The notes beneath the pieces are model-generated. The model searched no databases and had not been told where the DNA came from. It saw only the letters and a list, made by a program, of their open reading frames with translations. Shown here piece by piece: positions 10,788 through 22,231 of a DNA stretch of 64,000 nt (positions are counted from its first letter, which is position 1; each line of letters opens with the position of its first letter). Location: contig JAJGOT010000021.1 of the NCBI GenBank assembly GCA_022457155.1, positions 1,201,501 to 1,265,500 on the forward strand. Reading direction: 5' to 3'. This stretch comes from Cladopsammia gracilis. Lineage: Eukaryota > Cnidaria > Anthozoa > Scleractinia > Dendrophylliidae. The position numbers and the translations under genes are program-made.

Positions 10788-11432
10788 TTATACGGCCGCC
10801 ATCTTGGATTTCTGAAATTTATTAAAACCTCTTAAAAACCAATAAATAAACGGTAAATGACGTAAAAATATAAGTTATACCAATAAACATTGTTTTTCTT
10901 CATTCAAAGGTACAAATATGCAAATTTAAAAAAAACATGGCTGTCAAAATCTTGTTGCCATGGAAACATCAAGTCACATGATCAATAAATTGTCATATGA
11001 AATTGTTCCCAGATAAATTTTAGGAAAATCACAAAGTTTGATGGCGTTTGAATACATATTAATGAAGTTATGTATGTTGAAAGTTAGCGCGGGCACTTTG
11101 TGACCCCCCGCCCCAGGCTGAATAGGATTAACCAATGAAAACAATAATTGTCAGGGCCGTTACCATAGGAAAAGTATATACCAATGTTCAGTTATTTCAT
11201 AGTTCACTTGTTTAGTGCTGGGATTCTCAAGCGTTTAAGGATCCCAATGTTGCCATTTTCAAAAAGCGAAGCTAGACATCGTATCTTTGAGTTGAAGACC
11301 ACCTTAATAAATGTAGAATAACTCCATATCATATCCATATACATTTCGAAAAAGTAAACCCGTAAGAAGTTTTAAAGAAAGAAGCCAGATTTACCATTCA
11401 CCACTAAACCAAAATTATTATCTCTTTCATCT

Positions 11433-11660
11433 ATCACCTAATATTATTCACACATTATATTAATATTTCCTATTGGAGAAGATTTAGAAAAATGTTTGAG
11501 TCGAGTCAGCTCTCTTTCAGCTTTCTACTGTCAGCTCTCTTTCAGCTTTCTGTCAGCTCTCTTTCAGCTCTCTTTCATCTGTCACCTAATATTATTTACA
11601 AATTATTTTAATATTTCCAATTAGAGAAGATTCAGAAAAATGTTTGAGCCGTGTCAGCTC
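11433..11660. repeat. Direct duplication of about 80 bases with CAGCTCTCTTT spacer
   Basis: CACCTAATATTATT..ATTAGAGAAGATT.AGAAAAATGTTTGAG.CG.GTCAGCTC occurs at about 11437-11515 and 11583-11662. The spacer consists of repeated CAGCTCTCTTT/CAGCTTTCT units. It lies in the 5' flank of tetraspan copy 2. Confidence 0.7.
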
Positions 11661-11790
11661 CATTCTCATCCCCAGAGCCGCTTGGCCCTCTTAACCGCCG
11701 GAGCCTGAGTACGAGGGAGCATTGGATATTATTTTACATTTTTTTTATTCTTTTACAATTTCCGTGTTTGATGTCAAGCCAGTATTAAAC

Positions 11791-11955
11791 ATGGCGTGTA
11801 ACTCGGCAAACGTCGCCAAAACTGCGAGGCTTCTTGCCATAGCACACATTATTAATGGGGTTTTACTACTTTGTTTTGGCGTCGCTGATCTTCAACTTTT
11901 GTATTACGTGCAATGGACCGGGATTCATGGTTTTGGAATTTGGATTGGAATATGG
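11791..11955 (+). CDS. Tetraspan copy 2 exon 1
   Basis: 55 codons: a short N-terminus (MACNSANVAKTA), TM1 and the first half of TM2 ending GFGIWIGIW. The donor is TGG|GTGAGC, phase 0. Confidence 0.8.
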
Positions 11956-14900
11956 GTGAGCAGTTGTTCTTTATAGCTTAGTGTGTGTACGAATGATGCA
12001 GTAAAATCCAGACAATCTAAAGGCACCGAAAGTGACAACAACAACAACAACACTTTATTAAATAACAAAAATTAACGATTTAAATAGTACCTACCCACAA
12101 ATAGTTGAAAAACTAGTCGAGGCGGGTAGGTATATTTAAGTTAGGCTTATTACGAGGGTTCAGGTTACAGCAGTTTAGATTACAATAAATAGAACTAAGA
12201 GTGTCCTTTCTTGTTTTAGGCACCTCTGATGGACATTTTTGTAAGAACAGTTTAACCTTTTTTGAATTATTTAGCTGAATAATTATGTAGTCGCAGAAAA
12301 ATGTAATGTTTGAGGCGCTTTTACGGCTTTCCGAACACATTTTCCACCGACACGATCAGTACGATCAGTACGTGGGCTACCAACTGTGCTTTTAAAAGTG
12401 ACATGAAAGTAAAGCGAGTGAAGGTTACTGAGATGTTTTACCGAGTCAATTTTTGGTTGATTAGAATCGTTTAAAATCGGGTTTTCGGCAAGGTAAACAT
12501 TTAAATTGCATTATATCAGCAGTCTTGCTGATATTAGCACTCTTGCTCTTTCCGTTTCGCACTGATCCGTCAGGAACAGGACCGAGGAAGTCGAGACTTA
12601 GGGTTAACAGTGCACGCAATAGAGAAGATAGTGTTTGCCCAAAGTACAATAGGATTTGAATAAATGGATATATTTCTCTATTTATTTTTTCATTTGCCCA
12701 AAATCAACAACCGTACGTAATATAATGTAAAATGGAAACTAGCATTGTCTCCTGGGAGTGTTGCGTGACGGCCCAAATAGCGGCTGTGTATAGGAATTGG
12801 GACTACCGTAATATACTCTGGATGAGAAAGCGAATAATTTTTTTCCAAATGTGATAAAAAAAAAAATGTGACCAAAATTGGTCTGCGTGCATGATCTTTA
12901 TGCCATGGAAATAATATAAAAGCAAGACCCGTGTTGAATTTGCCAAAAATCCAGTTTCGAAAGTACAATGAGGCTTGGATAACTACGGGTTACACATGAG
13001 GTACCAACCTTGATCCAGGTCGGCAAGTTGCAAACAAATAAATATATACCACTCTGACTTTTTGGGAACCGATGGTTGATGAAAATTGCAGCAATTTACT
13101 ACAGACAACTACGCTCAACTTTAGACAGTTTTTGGCGGAGAGAGAACGACACATGGCGCCTGCTCTCAGTCACATCAACAACACGTTCAGAATATATTTT
13201 TGCGATTCGCAGCGCGCAATTCGATTATAAATTTGTGATATATGCTTAACCCTTTGACTCCCAAATTTCCACCAAAAAAAAAACGCTTTTTCAGGCTACA
13301 AATGCCATTTTATGGCTATTATCTAGCCCAATCGAGGCCGAACAGTCGAAGTTTTTGTGAATTTGAGTTCGGGCAAGCGCACTGATCGAAATTTCGACAG
13401 TTTTTGAACGAGGAAAACACGGCTTGCCTTATCTTTTTCTTTTTTTATTCTCAAGCCCGTTCTTTTAGTTTACTTTTTGTCTGTTTTTTTGCTCGGTTTT
13501 GTTGACCTTTTAATAGTCTTTCTTGACGATGTAAAGTATTCACCCAAGCGTCGCGGAATGTGGAAATTTTGAACGTCAAGTAGCTGTCGGTGGGAAGGAC
13601 AAATTTTCCTTTGATTTTGTAACGTAAAGTTCAGAGGTTGTTTGCGTGAAACTCCAGTTCAATTCATCCAATCGGTCTCATCTGGGTATGTTTAGCAAGA
13701 TTTCCTCCTTCCCTTGCCGATAATTGTCAAAAATATCTTCGGACGCTAAAACTGATGACGTCACAAATGGTACAATAGGTATGACCCTAAACCGTGTATA
13801 TATACACGTGCTTGGGAGTCAAATGGTTAAACAAGTTTGCATTTTTTTCTATATACGACGGCGACCTACTTATTTAAATTAAGTTTAGACGGAGTTTAAC
13901 AAAATCGCGGTCTAAAACAATTTCAGTGTGGCCAACCCGCCTAGTATTCAAACATTCCGTTTACTGTAAAGAGTGTCGAGAAGGCATGTAGTGCAGACGA
14001 GAAAATCACTTATCACTTATAAACAGATGTGAAGGGCCATTCCACTCTCAGTGTCAATCATGGAGACATTGCTGTGCGAATCCAAAAAAAAAACCGTGAA
14101 CACTTTGATTTGATCAGTTTGACATTTCCCATTGTGTAGCAACCAATCAGAAGCGACTCGAAACCGCAAGAAGTCCAAACAAACGGTTGTCTTGAAACCA
14201 CGCTTCTCTGTTTCCTTGCAAAAGAATCGTCGCCGCCTCACTGTATAGTTTTTTTTATTGCTAGTTTACCTTGCGTCTTTCTTTGTAAATTAAGTAGAAA
14301 TCTGAGGGATGTTGCTGTAACGGCTAAAAACCAGACAGACATTTAGCTATACGTTTGCCTCATGCTCAGTTGTCGCGTTCATTGTCAGTGTTGTACACAC
14401 GAAAACTTGTCCATCGCGGCCGTATCGCAAAAAACATTTAGCGAAAAAGCCGGATAATAAATCATGACAGTTCCTGAGGATTAGTTTCCCTGGAAAAGTG
14501 AATTTTTGAAAAAGCTACTGAACGAGGACAAAATCGGCTGTTCCGGCGAATGAAATTGTAAATTCGTCAACTTTTATTCCCAGCACGGTAATTTTTACAG
14601 CTACTACACAACATTTCTTTTGCTTTGATCTCTCGCTGATCAGCAGCTAGCTACTTTGCCGTGTGTGGCTTATTGCAACACGGCCTTGCAAAATTTGAAG
14701 GCGAGAATATTCGATGATATCTGATAATCACAGGTCACCAGATGAGGGTTTCTGTGGATCGAAAAATAATCGCCACCTGCAATAACCCGCTGTTTTTTTT
14801 TTTCCTTCTGCTTCTATAGGCTTTAAATTTCTTAACTTCCGAATCGAACCTTGGCCGTTTGGGAGATTTTTTCTCAACGAAATGTCACGGGGGAAAGCTT

Positions 14901-15392
14901 TGTACGGCGTGACATGACCGTTGACAAGAAAATCGCGCGCAATTATAAAAACCAGAACATGAGGCAAACGTATAGCTAAACGTCCGTCTGGTTTTTAGCC
15001 GTTACAGTAAAATCCCTCAGATTTCTACTTCATTTACAAAGACGAAAGGTAAACTAGCAATAAAAAAAACTACAGCGAGGCGGCGACGATTCTTTTGCAA
15101 CGAAACAGAGAAGCGTGGTTTCGTGACTAACCGTTTGTTTGGACTTCTTGCGGTTTCGAGTCGCTTCTGATTGGTTGCTACACAATGGGAAATGTCTTAA
15201 TTTGTTTCATCAAACTGTCAAGAAGATGACATATAAGCTTATAGTTTGACCATTCAAATGAAACATTTTCGATATGGTACTTTTGCATGGTACAATTTGT
15301 TTTTCAATGTGATGACACCATATGACGCAGAAATTGCGTCATAATAGGCCATTTTACAGTTTCTACTTAGTAACCTGGTCTTTGTGTGGAGA

Positions 15393-15427
<35 letters not shown>

Positions 15428-16211
15428 TTCTTCTTATCATACGTAAATCATGTTGTTCTTATGTTAACTAACATGATTTAAGTATGAAAAGCAGGAAGGT
15501 TTGTATCAAAACAAACTCAACTCCAGCCTCACTTTCACTCAAGGGCCAGGATACTAAGCAGACAACTGTAAAATGGTCTATTCTGAATTGCTGTCCTCTC
15601 GGTTCCGCCAACTTAGATTTGCATAATTTTAGAAAAGCGCCAAAATTTAACTAGAAAAATACAAAACTGATCTTTTTAACGTTTAGAAATCATATGTTAT
15701 TCTGAGCAGAAAATTCAACATTTTGGAAAACATGCTGGTCAAAATATGGTTGTCATGGAAATGTCACATGTCATAAACAAAACATTGCTTTTTTCTTTCT
15801 GTTACAGATGTGCATCACAGGGGCACTGGGCATTCCTGGCAGTGAAAGAACTAGTTTCCGCAATGTTTTTGTAAGTATCCTGTTGCGTTTTTTTTTCACT
15901 ATTTGGGGTAAGGCCATGTAGAGAATTTGTTCTGCAATGTCGAAATAGTTGTTGAGACCTCTCCACGGAAAACCTAATAAAGTTGCAGAGAGCTCTTACT
16001 CTAGTCTTTCCTGTAATGTGTATATTTGTTGTATTTGTTTATGCAACAGGCAAAGAAAGCTGATGGAGACATGTGTTTATTAGCAGTGTGCTACATAAAA
16101 CCCGCGTCAAATCCCTTTTTTACAAATTAAGTTATTCATTTCTTCTGCAAAGTTTTGGTCGTTTTATATTCTTGCAGTCTTTGTCAGTTTACAGTTGGCT
16201 TCTTGCTATCA

Positions 16212-16247
<36 letters not shown>

Positions 16248-19200
16248 CCCAATGGGCGAAACGAAATACAGGGTTTAAAGTTCTAAGAATCATTATACAT
16301 ACATGGCAAACTATGTAATATAAACTTTGTTGAAGAAGCGATGACAGTGTGTTAGTGGCCTGGTTTGTACTACTAACCTTTTTTTTGTTTAAGTTGTATT
16401 TCGTTACCTCTTTCAGGCTGATGTTTTCATGGGTTTCTCCATAACATCTGCTGTGTTTGGTTTAGTAATCATCATATGTTACAGCATCGGAATTTCCCAG
16501 CTAAATCACGCCTTGTATGACCATTTTAATGACCCCTACAATCCATACTCTTATGGTGGCTATAAAGCAGAATTGGCCATCTCTTCAGTCATATTGATCC
16601 TGGGTATTGTTGCGTTTGTGATTGGAATCTGGGCAGCACTATGCTGCTGTTTGTTAAAATCAAGTACATACCTACTGCTAAAACCTAGTACGTGCTGCAC
16701 ACAAAAACAGGTAAGTAACCTTAAATAGCCGTTACATGATAGTTAACTCGTGGTAGTCGTCTGCTATTAGTTTGTGATTGGAATCTGGGAAGCAGTAAGT
16801 TGTTTTTTGTTGCACAAGCTGCAAACAACAACAGGTTCCCAGGTGGTAGTTTGGTATTAATGATAGGAATCTGGGCAGCAGTATGCTGCAACAGGTGAGA
16901 ATAGCACAGAACTAAACATCCCCCGGGAAGATGCCTGTGTAAAAGTTAAGTGAAACTCATCGGAAATGTTCAACGTTACCAACATGTCGTATTTTTACCT
17001 GTAAGACTGTGTCACAAAGTATATATTTCCGATAAAGTAGGTTGCATTTGAAGGCGACGTAACACTAGGCAAATGTTCTGTACAAATTGTCTCACAACGG
17101 CTTAGTCTGCTATGTTGCAGCTACATGAAGAGGCGGTGTTACACCTCTCAACGTTTCGTGCGACTTGTCTCCCAGGAGAATTAAAATTAACTCCATAATG
17201 TGTAAGCCCTTTTATTTTTTTTTTTACCATAGATGCTCGTGAGTGCATGGCATAGTCCGTCGCATTTGTTCCACTTTCAACACATATTTTGGACAAGTAC
17301 ACGACAAGAAAAACTGAAGGCTCCCAAATATATATTAAATTTTCCTTACCGACACAAATAAACTAATAGTAATCATAAACTGATAAGTGTGTTCGAAATG
17401 AAGTATCACAGGAGTTTTGGACCCTCGGGCTTCAATAAATTAAATCTAACTAAAATCCATGATACCCGAATAACAACAAACATTATTCAGAAAAAAAAAA
17501 ACACATTAACTTACAGTGGCGTGAAAACCTAGCAGCGATTAAACACAAGCACAGAAACACCGTAAAAGAGCTTGTTTGATGGCTGCATAGCAACACAGCG
17601 AGAACAAACACGAGAGCACAAAATGGATTGTAGGAACTGAACAGTGAAGTAAATAGATTGATTTTATTATGAAATCTCTGTCAATCGTTTTTTCCCTTTC
17701 AATGTGACAAACGCGACCAATTGCTTTTCCCTTTTTCTGACGTTTTCAAAATTCGTCAGCCGTGTTATTTGTTAAAGTTAGAGGTAGGGTACCTAGCAGT
17801 TTGCTGGAACATCGATCGATCAAACGAAAAATTCTGATTTCAAAATTGTCAGCTTATGCTTATGCTTATGCCCACTTTTTGGACATTTAGAAAATGTTTA
17901 TATGATCATTGCCTTCAACTGAAAAATTTACTACATATAACAAGGCCTACTCTGGGACCTTAAGTCGCCGTAACTTTAGGCGACTTTAAGCGATTTAAGG
18001 CGATTTAAGGCGACTTAAGGAAAAATTAGTTTAAAATATTGGCGACTTAAGGCAACTTTAGGCGACTTAAGGCGACTTAAGGCGATTTAAGGCGATTTAA
18101 GGCGACTTAAGGCGACTTAAGGCGATTTAAGGCGATTTAAGGCGACTTAAGGCGATTTAAGGCGACTTAAGGCAATTTAAGGCGACTTAAGGCGACTTAA
18201 GGCAACTTAAGGCGACTTAAGGTGACTGAAGGCAACTTCAGGCAACATAAAAGTGTTTCTAAAAAGTGATGAAACAAAAGTTATTGACAGTCTCTTCATC
18301 ACTATACCTAAATACCAAGCCACTGGTCTCTGGAGAGAAATATGAGACAAGATTCAAGCCAGGTCCGATTGAGTCAGGACTTAAGTCAGTTTGCGACCAA
18401 GGACTCCCGTTCAGGTTAGGCATAGAGTTAAGGTTAGGGCTACAGCTTGAGTCCTGACATGAATCCTGGCGGCATTGATGATAGTTTATCTCATATTTCA
18501 ATAAACAAAATTATCACAATCAGTTCACTTGGTCTCAGATAGACTTAAGTGACTGTAAATCTCCAGTTTCCAGATTTTAAAGCCCCTTTTAGCTATACTG
18601 AGATTAAATTATTACAATAACAACAACAACATTATATAAATAATATGAATGCTAAATTGTATTATGAACATTAATTAGCCAAACAAGAGGCAGGAACAAT
18701 ATTACTTATCTAGAATGAGAAAAAAATTCAGTTAGCTGCTTAAATGTTTTTAAGATATTACAATAAAAACAATAATCATACAAAAATATAAAGATCATAT
18801 ACACTGCCAAACAAAATCTTGGAAAAAAAAATCCAACTTTTTCACTCAAAAATGGATACCTGATCTGAATCAAACTAACATACATTTTCCTTGACTTATT
18901 TATACAACAATGAACAAAGGCATCGAATTAGTTAATTAAAAATCACTTCTCGATTTCACATATTACATAAATTTGGTTAATTTATCTGCCACTGTTGTGG
19001 CAGTTGCACAGTCAATTTTGGCTCGAAAGCTTGGCAAACGACATCCAAAACTGTTTGGTCAGGCACCCATGCCAGCCAATTTGTTGTTCTCCTGCCTTAG
19101 TCCAATAGAATATTCCAATATCATATTTGGTACCGTAAGCGAGGGTCCTTCTCAATAGCGCATCTTTCCCATTTTCTCCAACTATTTGTCCGGCTCCTGA

Positions 19201-21856
19201 AAACTTGGATGTTCCACTGACAGGGAACCGAACCCTCGTAGGAGACTTTCTAGCAGGGTTGATTAGTTCTGCTTCTAGGCCCGAAATGCTCTCACACTTT
19301 TCCACCTGGCAACATTTTAATTTAACCTGTCAAAACAAAACTACATAGTGTTACTGATGAGGCTGTTGACAGATTTACCGGCGTAGAAGTTAATTATTAC
19401 CTCAAAAATTTCCAGAAAATAATGGATCACAAACGAATGCACAGCAAATGACAGAGTTGACAATATTTACATTGGCGTCCGCCATTTTGATTCTCCCAGA
19501 ATTCCTTTCCAATCGTAGATGGTTTCCATGCTTCGCGCGTTTCTTTTCCTCCCGCGCGCGACTAGCTCCCGCGCTCGCTTAACCAATAAATTTCAGAAAT
19601 TTACATCTACCTTACCTTGAATTGAGTTGTCGGAATTAGTTTTCTTTTCGCAATACAAGCAGGAAGCCAGTCAATGGCTACAAGAACGAGTTCAAAAATT
19701 CCGGGCCAGCTTGATTGCCACGAAGGTAAAGCACGTGAGTGGTAGCCTAGAGGGAGCCACGAAGCCTAGTCAGGCTGTACTGTAAAGTGGGAATGTGTTT
19801 CAATTTCAACAACAGCAACACTTCAGCTTTGGCTTTGTTTGCCGAATCAATTGAGTGCTAATTTTCTGAACATGAGTGCGCGCGCGCCCGCGCGCGTGGG
19901 CATCCATGTTTCAAAAAGAAGTCACGTGATCAAAACATGTGGCGGCCATGTTTGCTCGAGTGAGGCAAATGTTCCTGCTGGAAGCAGCTGCAAATTCTTT
20001 GCACATTCCTGCTTAATGGTTGATAACAAGAAATCCTTTTGACCTTTGTGACAGAGAGCCATCATAGTAACATAATCAACGCAAATTTTGCAATCTTGAT
20101 TTAAATTCTTAATTTGTTTCATCAAACTGTCAAGAAGATGACATATAAGCTTACAAGTTGTAAAGAAGCTTCAAGTTTTCAAACGTTCAGTTACGATTGG
20201 TTGTAAATCGAATAATGTTGGATGGCTAGAACCCAGGTTAGAGGTTGTATGTGGGAGAAATGGCCCGTTTTTGGTTGCTCTTTCGCGTTGGGTAAGTAAG
20301 CTTAAAAGTTAAGTACATTTGTATACAGTTACATTGCCTTTGGATAAGCTTATGATCTTTTCAAGCTTACTTGCTCAATGTAAAAGTGATAAGCAATAAT
20401 TGGGCTTAACCCCAAAATACTTTTCAAATTATTGTGATCTTAGTGATCCAAAACAGCTCTCACTGTTGTTATAATACCCTGAAGGTGAAGGAATGCCTGC
20501 ACCATTACAGTAAGACTCATATCAGTATTGACTGCTGATCAGCAGTATTTCTTTTTTATGATGTTGCTCATATTAAATGTTGATTATAATAAAAGTCACA
20601 ACTTCATCCTTTCAGCAACACTTTGTCCATGAAATATAAGTAAACCTATAGAAATAGCTGTCAATGTTTTGAAGATGAATGGGTGTACCCTCCTTGGGGA
20701 TGGACCATTTTATTTTTAGGGGTGGGGGGTTGGGCATTTTGTTTTAGCAAGCATGAATTTTTTTTGACCATCTTTGAGGTTGTGCAAGAATTTTTTTGTA
20801 TACTTTATCTATACTTTTCTTTACTTTTTTCTATACTTTATCTGTGCGTGAATTTTTTTTTCTTGGTATTTGCCCCCCCCCCCCCCCCCCTCAAAAATAA
20901 AATGGTCCATCCTTTATAGGGTTCAGCAAATATAATTGAAGCAACTAGGGAATGGTGCATAACTATTGAAGCATGGTGTTTTACTGCATGGAGCCATACC
21001 CTTGCAGTGTATAATCATATATGGGAACTAAAAAAGAGATTTGGGGCAATAAAATTATTATATACAGCTATTTCAATTAACGTTGTCAGATGAAAAAGGC
21101 GAAAAGCCAAGACCGCAACGTAGTATGGGGTTGTTATGCAATACTATTTACTCTAACCCATACTACCTTGCGGTCTTGACTTTAAGCTTTTATCTGACAA
21201 CGTTAATTGAAATAGCTGTATTCAAGAAATAGTAAAAGAGGCCTTTTTTAAGGTTAACGACTTCAGGCGACCTTAAGCGACAAAGGGCGACTTAAGGCGA
21301 CTTAAGGCGACTTTAGGCGACTTAAGGTCCCAGAGTAGGCCTATAACAATTAGTGTAGAAACTTTACAATCTTCAGATGACGTATCCAATAGAACTGGAG
21401 CACATCCAGCTGTACACGATTTTTTCTGCTTTGTTAAACTTACTTTTGTATATATTTTTTTGTTGAATATAGTGCCATGCAACCTCGTTCCAAGGGTTTT
21501 TCCCGTATGGACGACAGGTTATATGTACTGCCAACCCAGCATCGTGTAACATCATGAACCAGCTGTCTGATGGTGTTCCTGTGGCCGTTCCAGAAGAAAC
21601 AGACGGTGGTATGGTCGCAGCACAGGAAGTCAAGTCACCTTATTTCCCGGTGTCTGTTTCTGGTGAACCAGTGGGACAGTCTGCTTCGTCTGTTGCGATA
21701 GCCACAGGTAGCCCATCTCGGCAGGTTAAGCCACAGTTTGTGGAGATTGGTCCACCTAATGCAATATCGACCACAAGCTCCCCACCTCAGCATCCTGAGA
21801 TGCCTCATTCACATGGCCAAGGAGGATACATACAACTGCAGAAAGAACAGGTATGA
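11791..21856 (+). CDS. MS4A/CD20-like tetraspan protein, copy 2 (four exons)
   Basis: Join 11791-11955, 15808-15870, 16417-16710, 21518-21856: all introns are GT-AG and phase 0, total 287 codons including stop. The product is a small four-pass membrane protein. TM1 is at about residues 14-33; TM2 about 47-66, ending in the GIWIGIW/MCITGALGI junction typical of MS4A-like proteins; TM3 about 80-102; TM4 about 127-152. A Tyr-rich loop lies between TM3 and TM4. TM4 is followed by a Cys cluster (residues 153-155) and a Pro/Gln/Ser-rich cytosolic tail. MS4A relatives modulate receptors and channels; no ligand or partner can be inferred here. The ATG follows TATTAAAC and matches the starts of copies 1, 3 and 4. 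The last codons, CAG-GTA-TGA, also form a donor site, so a further short exon at 24398 is possible. Intron 3 carries a 3.4-kb transposon. Confidence 0.75.
12030..12110. repeat. (AAC)n-rich low-complexity block
   Basis: ACAACAACAACAACA followed by CTTTATTAAATAAC. Such tails mark 3' ends of minus-strand LINE fragments elsewhere in the window (compare 38270), but no reverse-transcriptase sequence follows, so this is only suggestive. Confidence 0.35.
13250..13826. mobile_element. TTAA-flanked MITE (CCCTTTGACTCCCAA family)
   Basis: Starts CCCTTTGACTCCCAA and ends TTGGGAGTCAAATGG, flanked by TTAA at 13246-13249 and 13827-13830. 577 bases, non-coding, in intron 1 of tetraspan copy 2. Confidence 0.75.
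14124..15196. mobile_element. Long-arm inverted-repeat transposon
   Basis: Arms of about 240 bases (14124-14364 and 14957-15196) are reverse complements with scattered mismatches. They start GACATTTCCCATTGTGTAGC and reach inward to GCAAACG/CATGAGG. The central 590 bases encode no recognised transposase. No matching target-site duplication was found at the ends. It lies in intron 1 of tetraspan copy 2. Confidence 0.7.
15195..15241. repeat. 47-base exact match to 20107-20153
   Basis: The block starting TCTTAATTTGTTTCATCAAA and ending ACATATAAGCTTA is identical at both places. One copy abuts the long-arm element, the other is inside the 3.4-kb transposon. Confidence 0.85.
15341..15587. mobile_element. 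Hairpin MITE
   Basis: Arms at about 15344-15435 and 15495-15585 pair around CAACTCCAGCCTCA and AACTGTAAAATGG, and the ends read AATAGGCCATTTTACAG and its complement. Non-coding. Confidence 0.65.
15808..15870 (+). CDS. Tetraspan copy 2 exon 2
   Basis: 21 codons (MCITGALGIPGSERTSFRNV-F) between TTTCTGTTACAG and GTAAGT, completing TM2. The size and MC.TG..GI start are conserved in all four copies. Confidence 0.8.
16215..16245. repeat. (TA)n microsatellite
   Basis: About 15 TA units in intron 2 of tetraspan copy 2. Confidence 0.9.
16417..16710 (+). CDS. Tetraspan copy 2 exon 3 (TM3-TM4)
   Basis: 98 codons from ADVFMGFSITSAVFG to STCCTQKQ, after TCTTTCAG and before GTAAGT. Holds TM3, the Tyr-rich loop (YNPYSYGGYK) and TM4 (ILGIVAFVIGIW) followed by CCC. 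Confidence 0.8.
16765..16912 (+). repeat. Two partial duplicates of the exon-3 3' end in intron 3
   Basis: TGATTGGAATCTGGGAAGCAG (about 16778) and TGATAGGAATCTGGGCAGC (about 16860) restart the TM4 end, each reaching an ACAACAG or GCAACAG followed by GT. They lack the upstream part of the exon. The tetraspan pseudogene carries the equivalent array, so this arose before copies 1 and 2 separated. Confidence 0.65.
17965..18245. repeat. 10-bp subterminal array (GGCGAYTTAA)n
   Basis: About 28 units of GGCGACTTAA or GGCGATTTAA with few variants, adjacent to the left end of the 3.4-kb transposon. A short, opposite-ended counterpart is at about 21255-21320. Confidence 0.9.
19012..19329 (-). other. 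Exon-like frame on the minus strand inside the transposon
   Basis: After an acceptor-like TTTTGACAG (minus strand), an open frame runs VKLKCCQVEKCESISGLEAE and on through RKSPTRVRFPVSGTSKFSG to KLSSQN-stop, about 105 codons. I do not recognise the family. Upstream on the same strand, at about 19485-19510, lies CAAAATGGCGGACGCC beside GC-rich sequence with CCAAT-like motifs, which could be a first exon and promoter. The frame could be a captured host exon or part of a decayed transposase. Confidence 0.35.
19922..20160 (-). other. Second exon-like frame on the minus strand inside the transposon
   Basis: An open frame reads KLICHLLDSLMKQIKNLNQD through CKICVDYVTMMALCHKGQKD to WPPHVLIT-stop, about 78 codons. 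It has a protein-like composition but no family I can name. Its first part overlaps the 47-base block also found at 15195-15241. Confidence 0.35.
20874..20892. repeat. Poly-C tract
   Basis: About 17-18 C in a row within the 3.4-kb transposon. Confidence 0.9.
21061..21223. mobile_element. Hairpin MITE nested in the 3.4-kb transposon
   Basis: Arms of about 65 bases (21061-21130 and 21157-21223) pair around CAGCTATTTCAATTAACGTT. Short loop, non-coding. Confidence 0.7.
21518..21856 (+). CDS. Tetraspan copy 2 exon 4 (tail)
   Basis: Follows ATGGACGACAG and reads VICTANPASCNIMNQLSDGV through MVAAQEVKSP and PQFVEIGPPNAIS to QLQKEQV-stop. Hydrophilic and Pro/Ser/Gln-rich; predicted cytosolic. A donor-like CAG|GTATGA overlaps the stop. 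Confidence 0.75.
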   Translation, partial: VICTANPASCNIMNQLSDGVPVAVPEETDGGMVAAQEVKSPYFPVSVSGEPVGQSASSVAIATGSPSRQVKPQFVEIGPPNAISTTSSPPQHPEMPHSHGQGGYIQLQKEQV

Positions 21857-22231
21857 CAGACACTCTAGCAAGTACGGGAGGATAGTTGTAGTAAAACTAC
21901 AATCTCGTTCCCGGGTTCTCTCTTCTTCCTGTCCCCTGTCGAGAGGGACGCCTAAGCAAGGGTTACACTTAACAGTCATGGCGCTCGAATTTCAGGTCGA
22001 ATTGGAATTTAGAAGTGTTAGTTTTTGCGGAATGGAGAAAAAAACATAGTACCAGGAGAAAAAAAACCCTCGGAGCAAGGATGATAACTAACAACAAACT
22101 CAACCCACATATAACGGCGAGGCAATTTTCCATTCTGTAAACAAGCGATGTCATTTTAGCGACACTAAGAAAATTTTTCACCAATAAGAGAATATATTTT
22201 TTTCTATCAGACAAAGAAATATGCAATTAAT

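Larger units (their letters stand above)
17944..21341. mobile_element. 3.4-kb DNA transposon with 8-bp duplication
   Basis: Perfect 26-bp terminal inverted repeats start GGCCTACTCTGGGACC (17944-17969 and 21316-21341). TATAACAA flanks both sides (17936-17943, 21342-21349), an exact 8-bp target-site duplication. Next to each end is an array of GGCGACTTAA/GGCGATTTAA units, about 28 on the left and a few on the right. The interior has no recognisable transposase but contains minus-strand exon-like segments (19012-19329, 19922-20160), a poly-C run and a nested hairpin. 8-bp duplications fit hAT or P types, but the termini do not start CA, so the superfamily is unassigned. The element sits in intron 3 of tetraspan copy 2, ending about 170 bases before exon 4. 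Confidence 0.85.

Noticed and set aside
14728..14967. 79-codon minus-strand frame
   Set aside because: Inside the long-arm inverted-repeat element; no recognised domain.
17965..18245. CRISPR-like regular array
   Set aside because: The units are 10 bp with no unique spacers; it is a subterminal transposon array in a eukaryotic genome.
20683..20919. Hydrophobic 78-codon frame (FFLTIFEVVQEFFCILYLY)
   Set aside because: Low-complexity T-rich sequence ending in poly-C inside a transposon.
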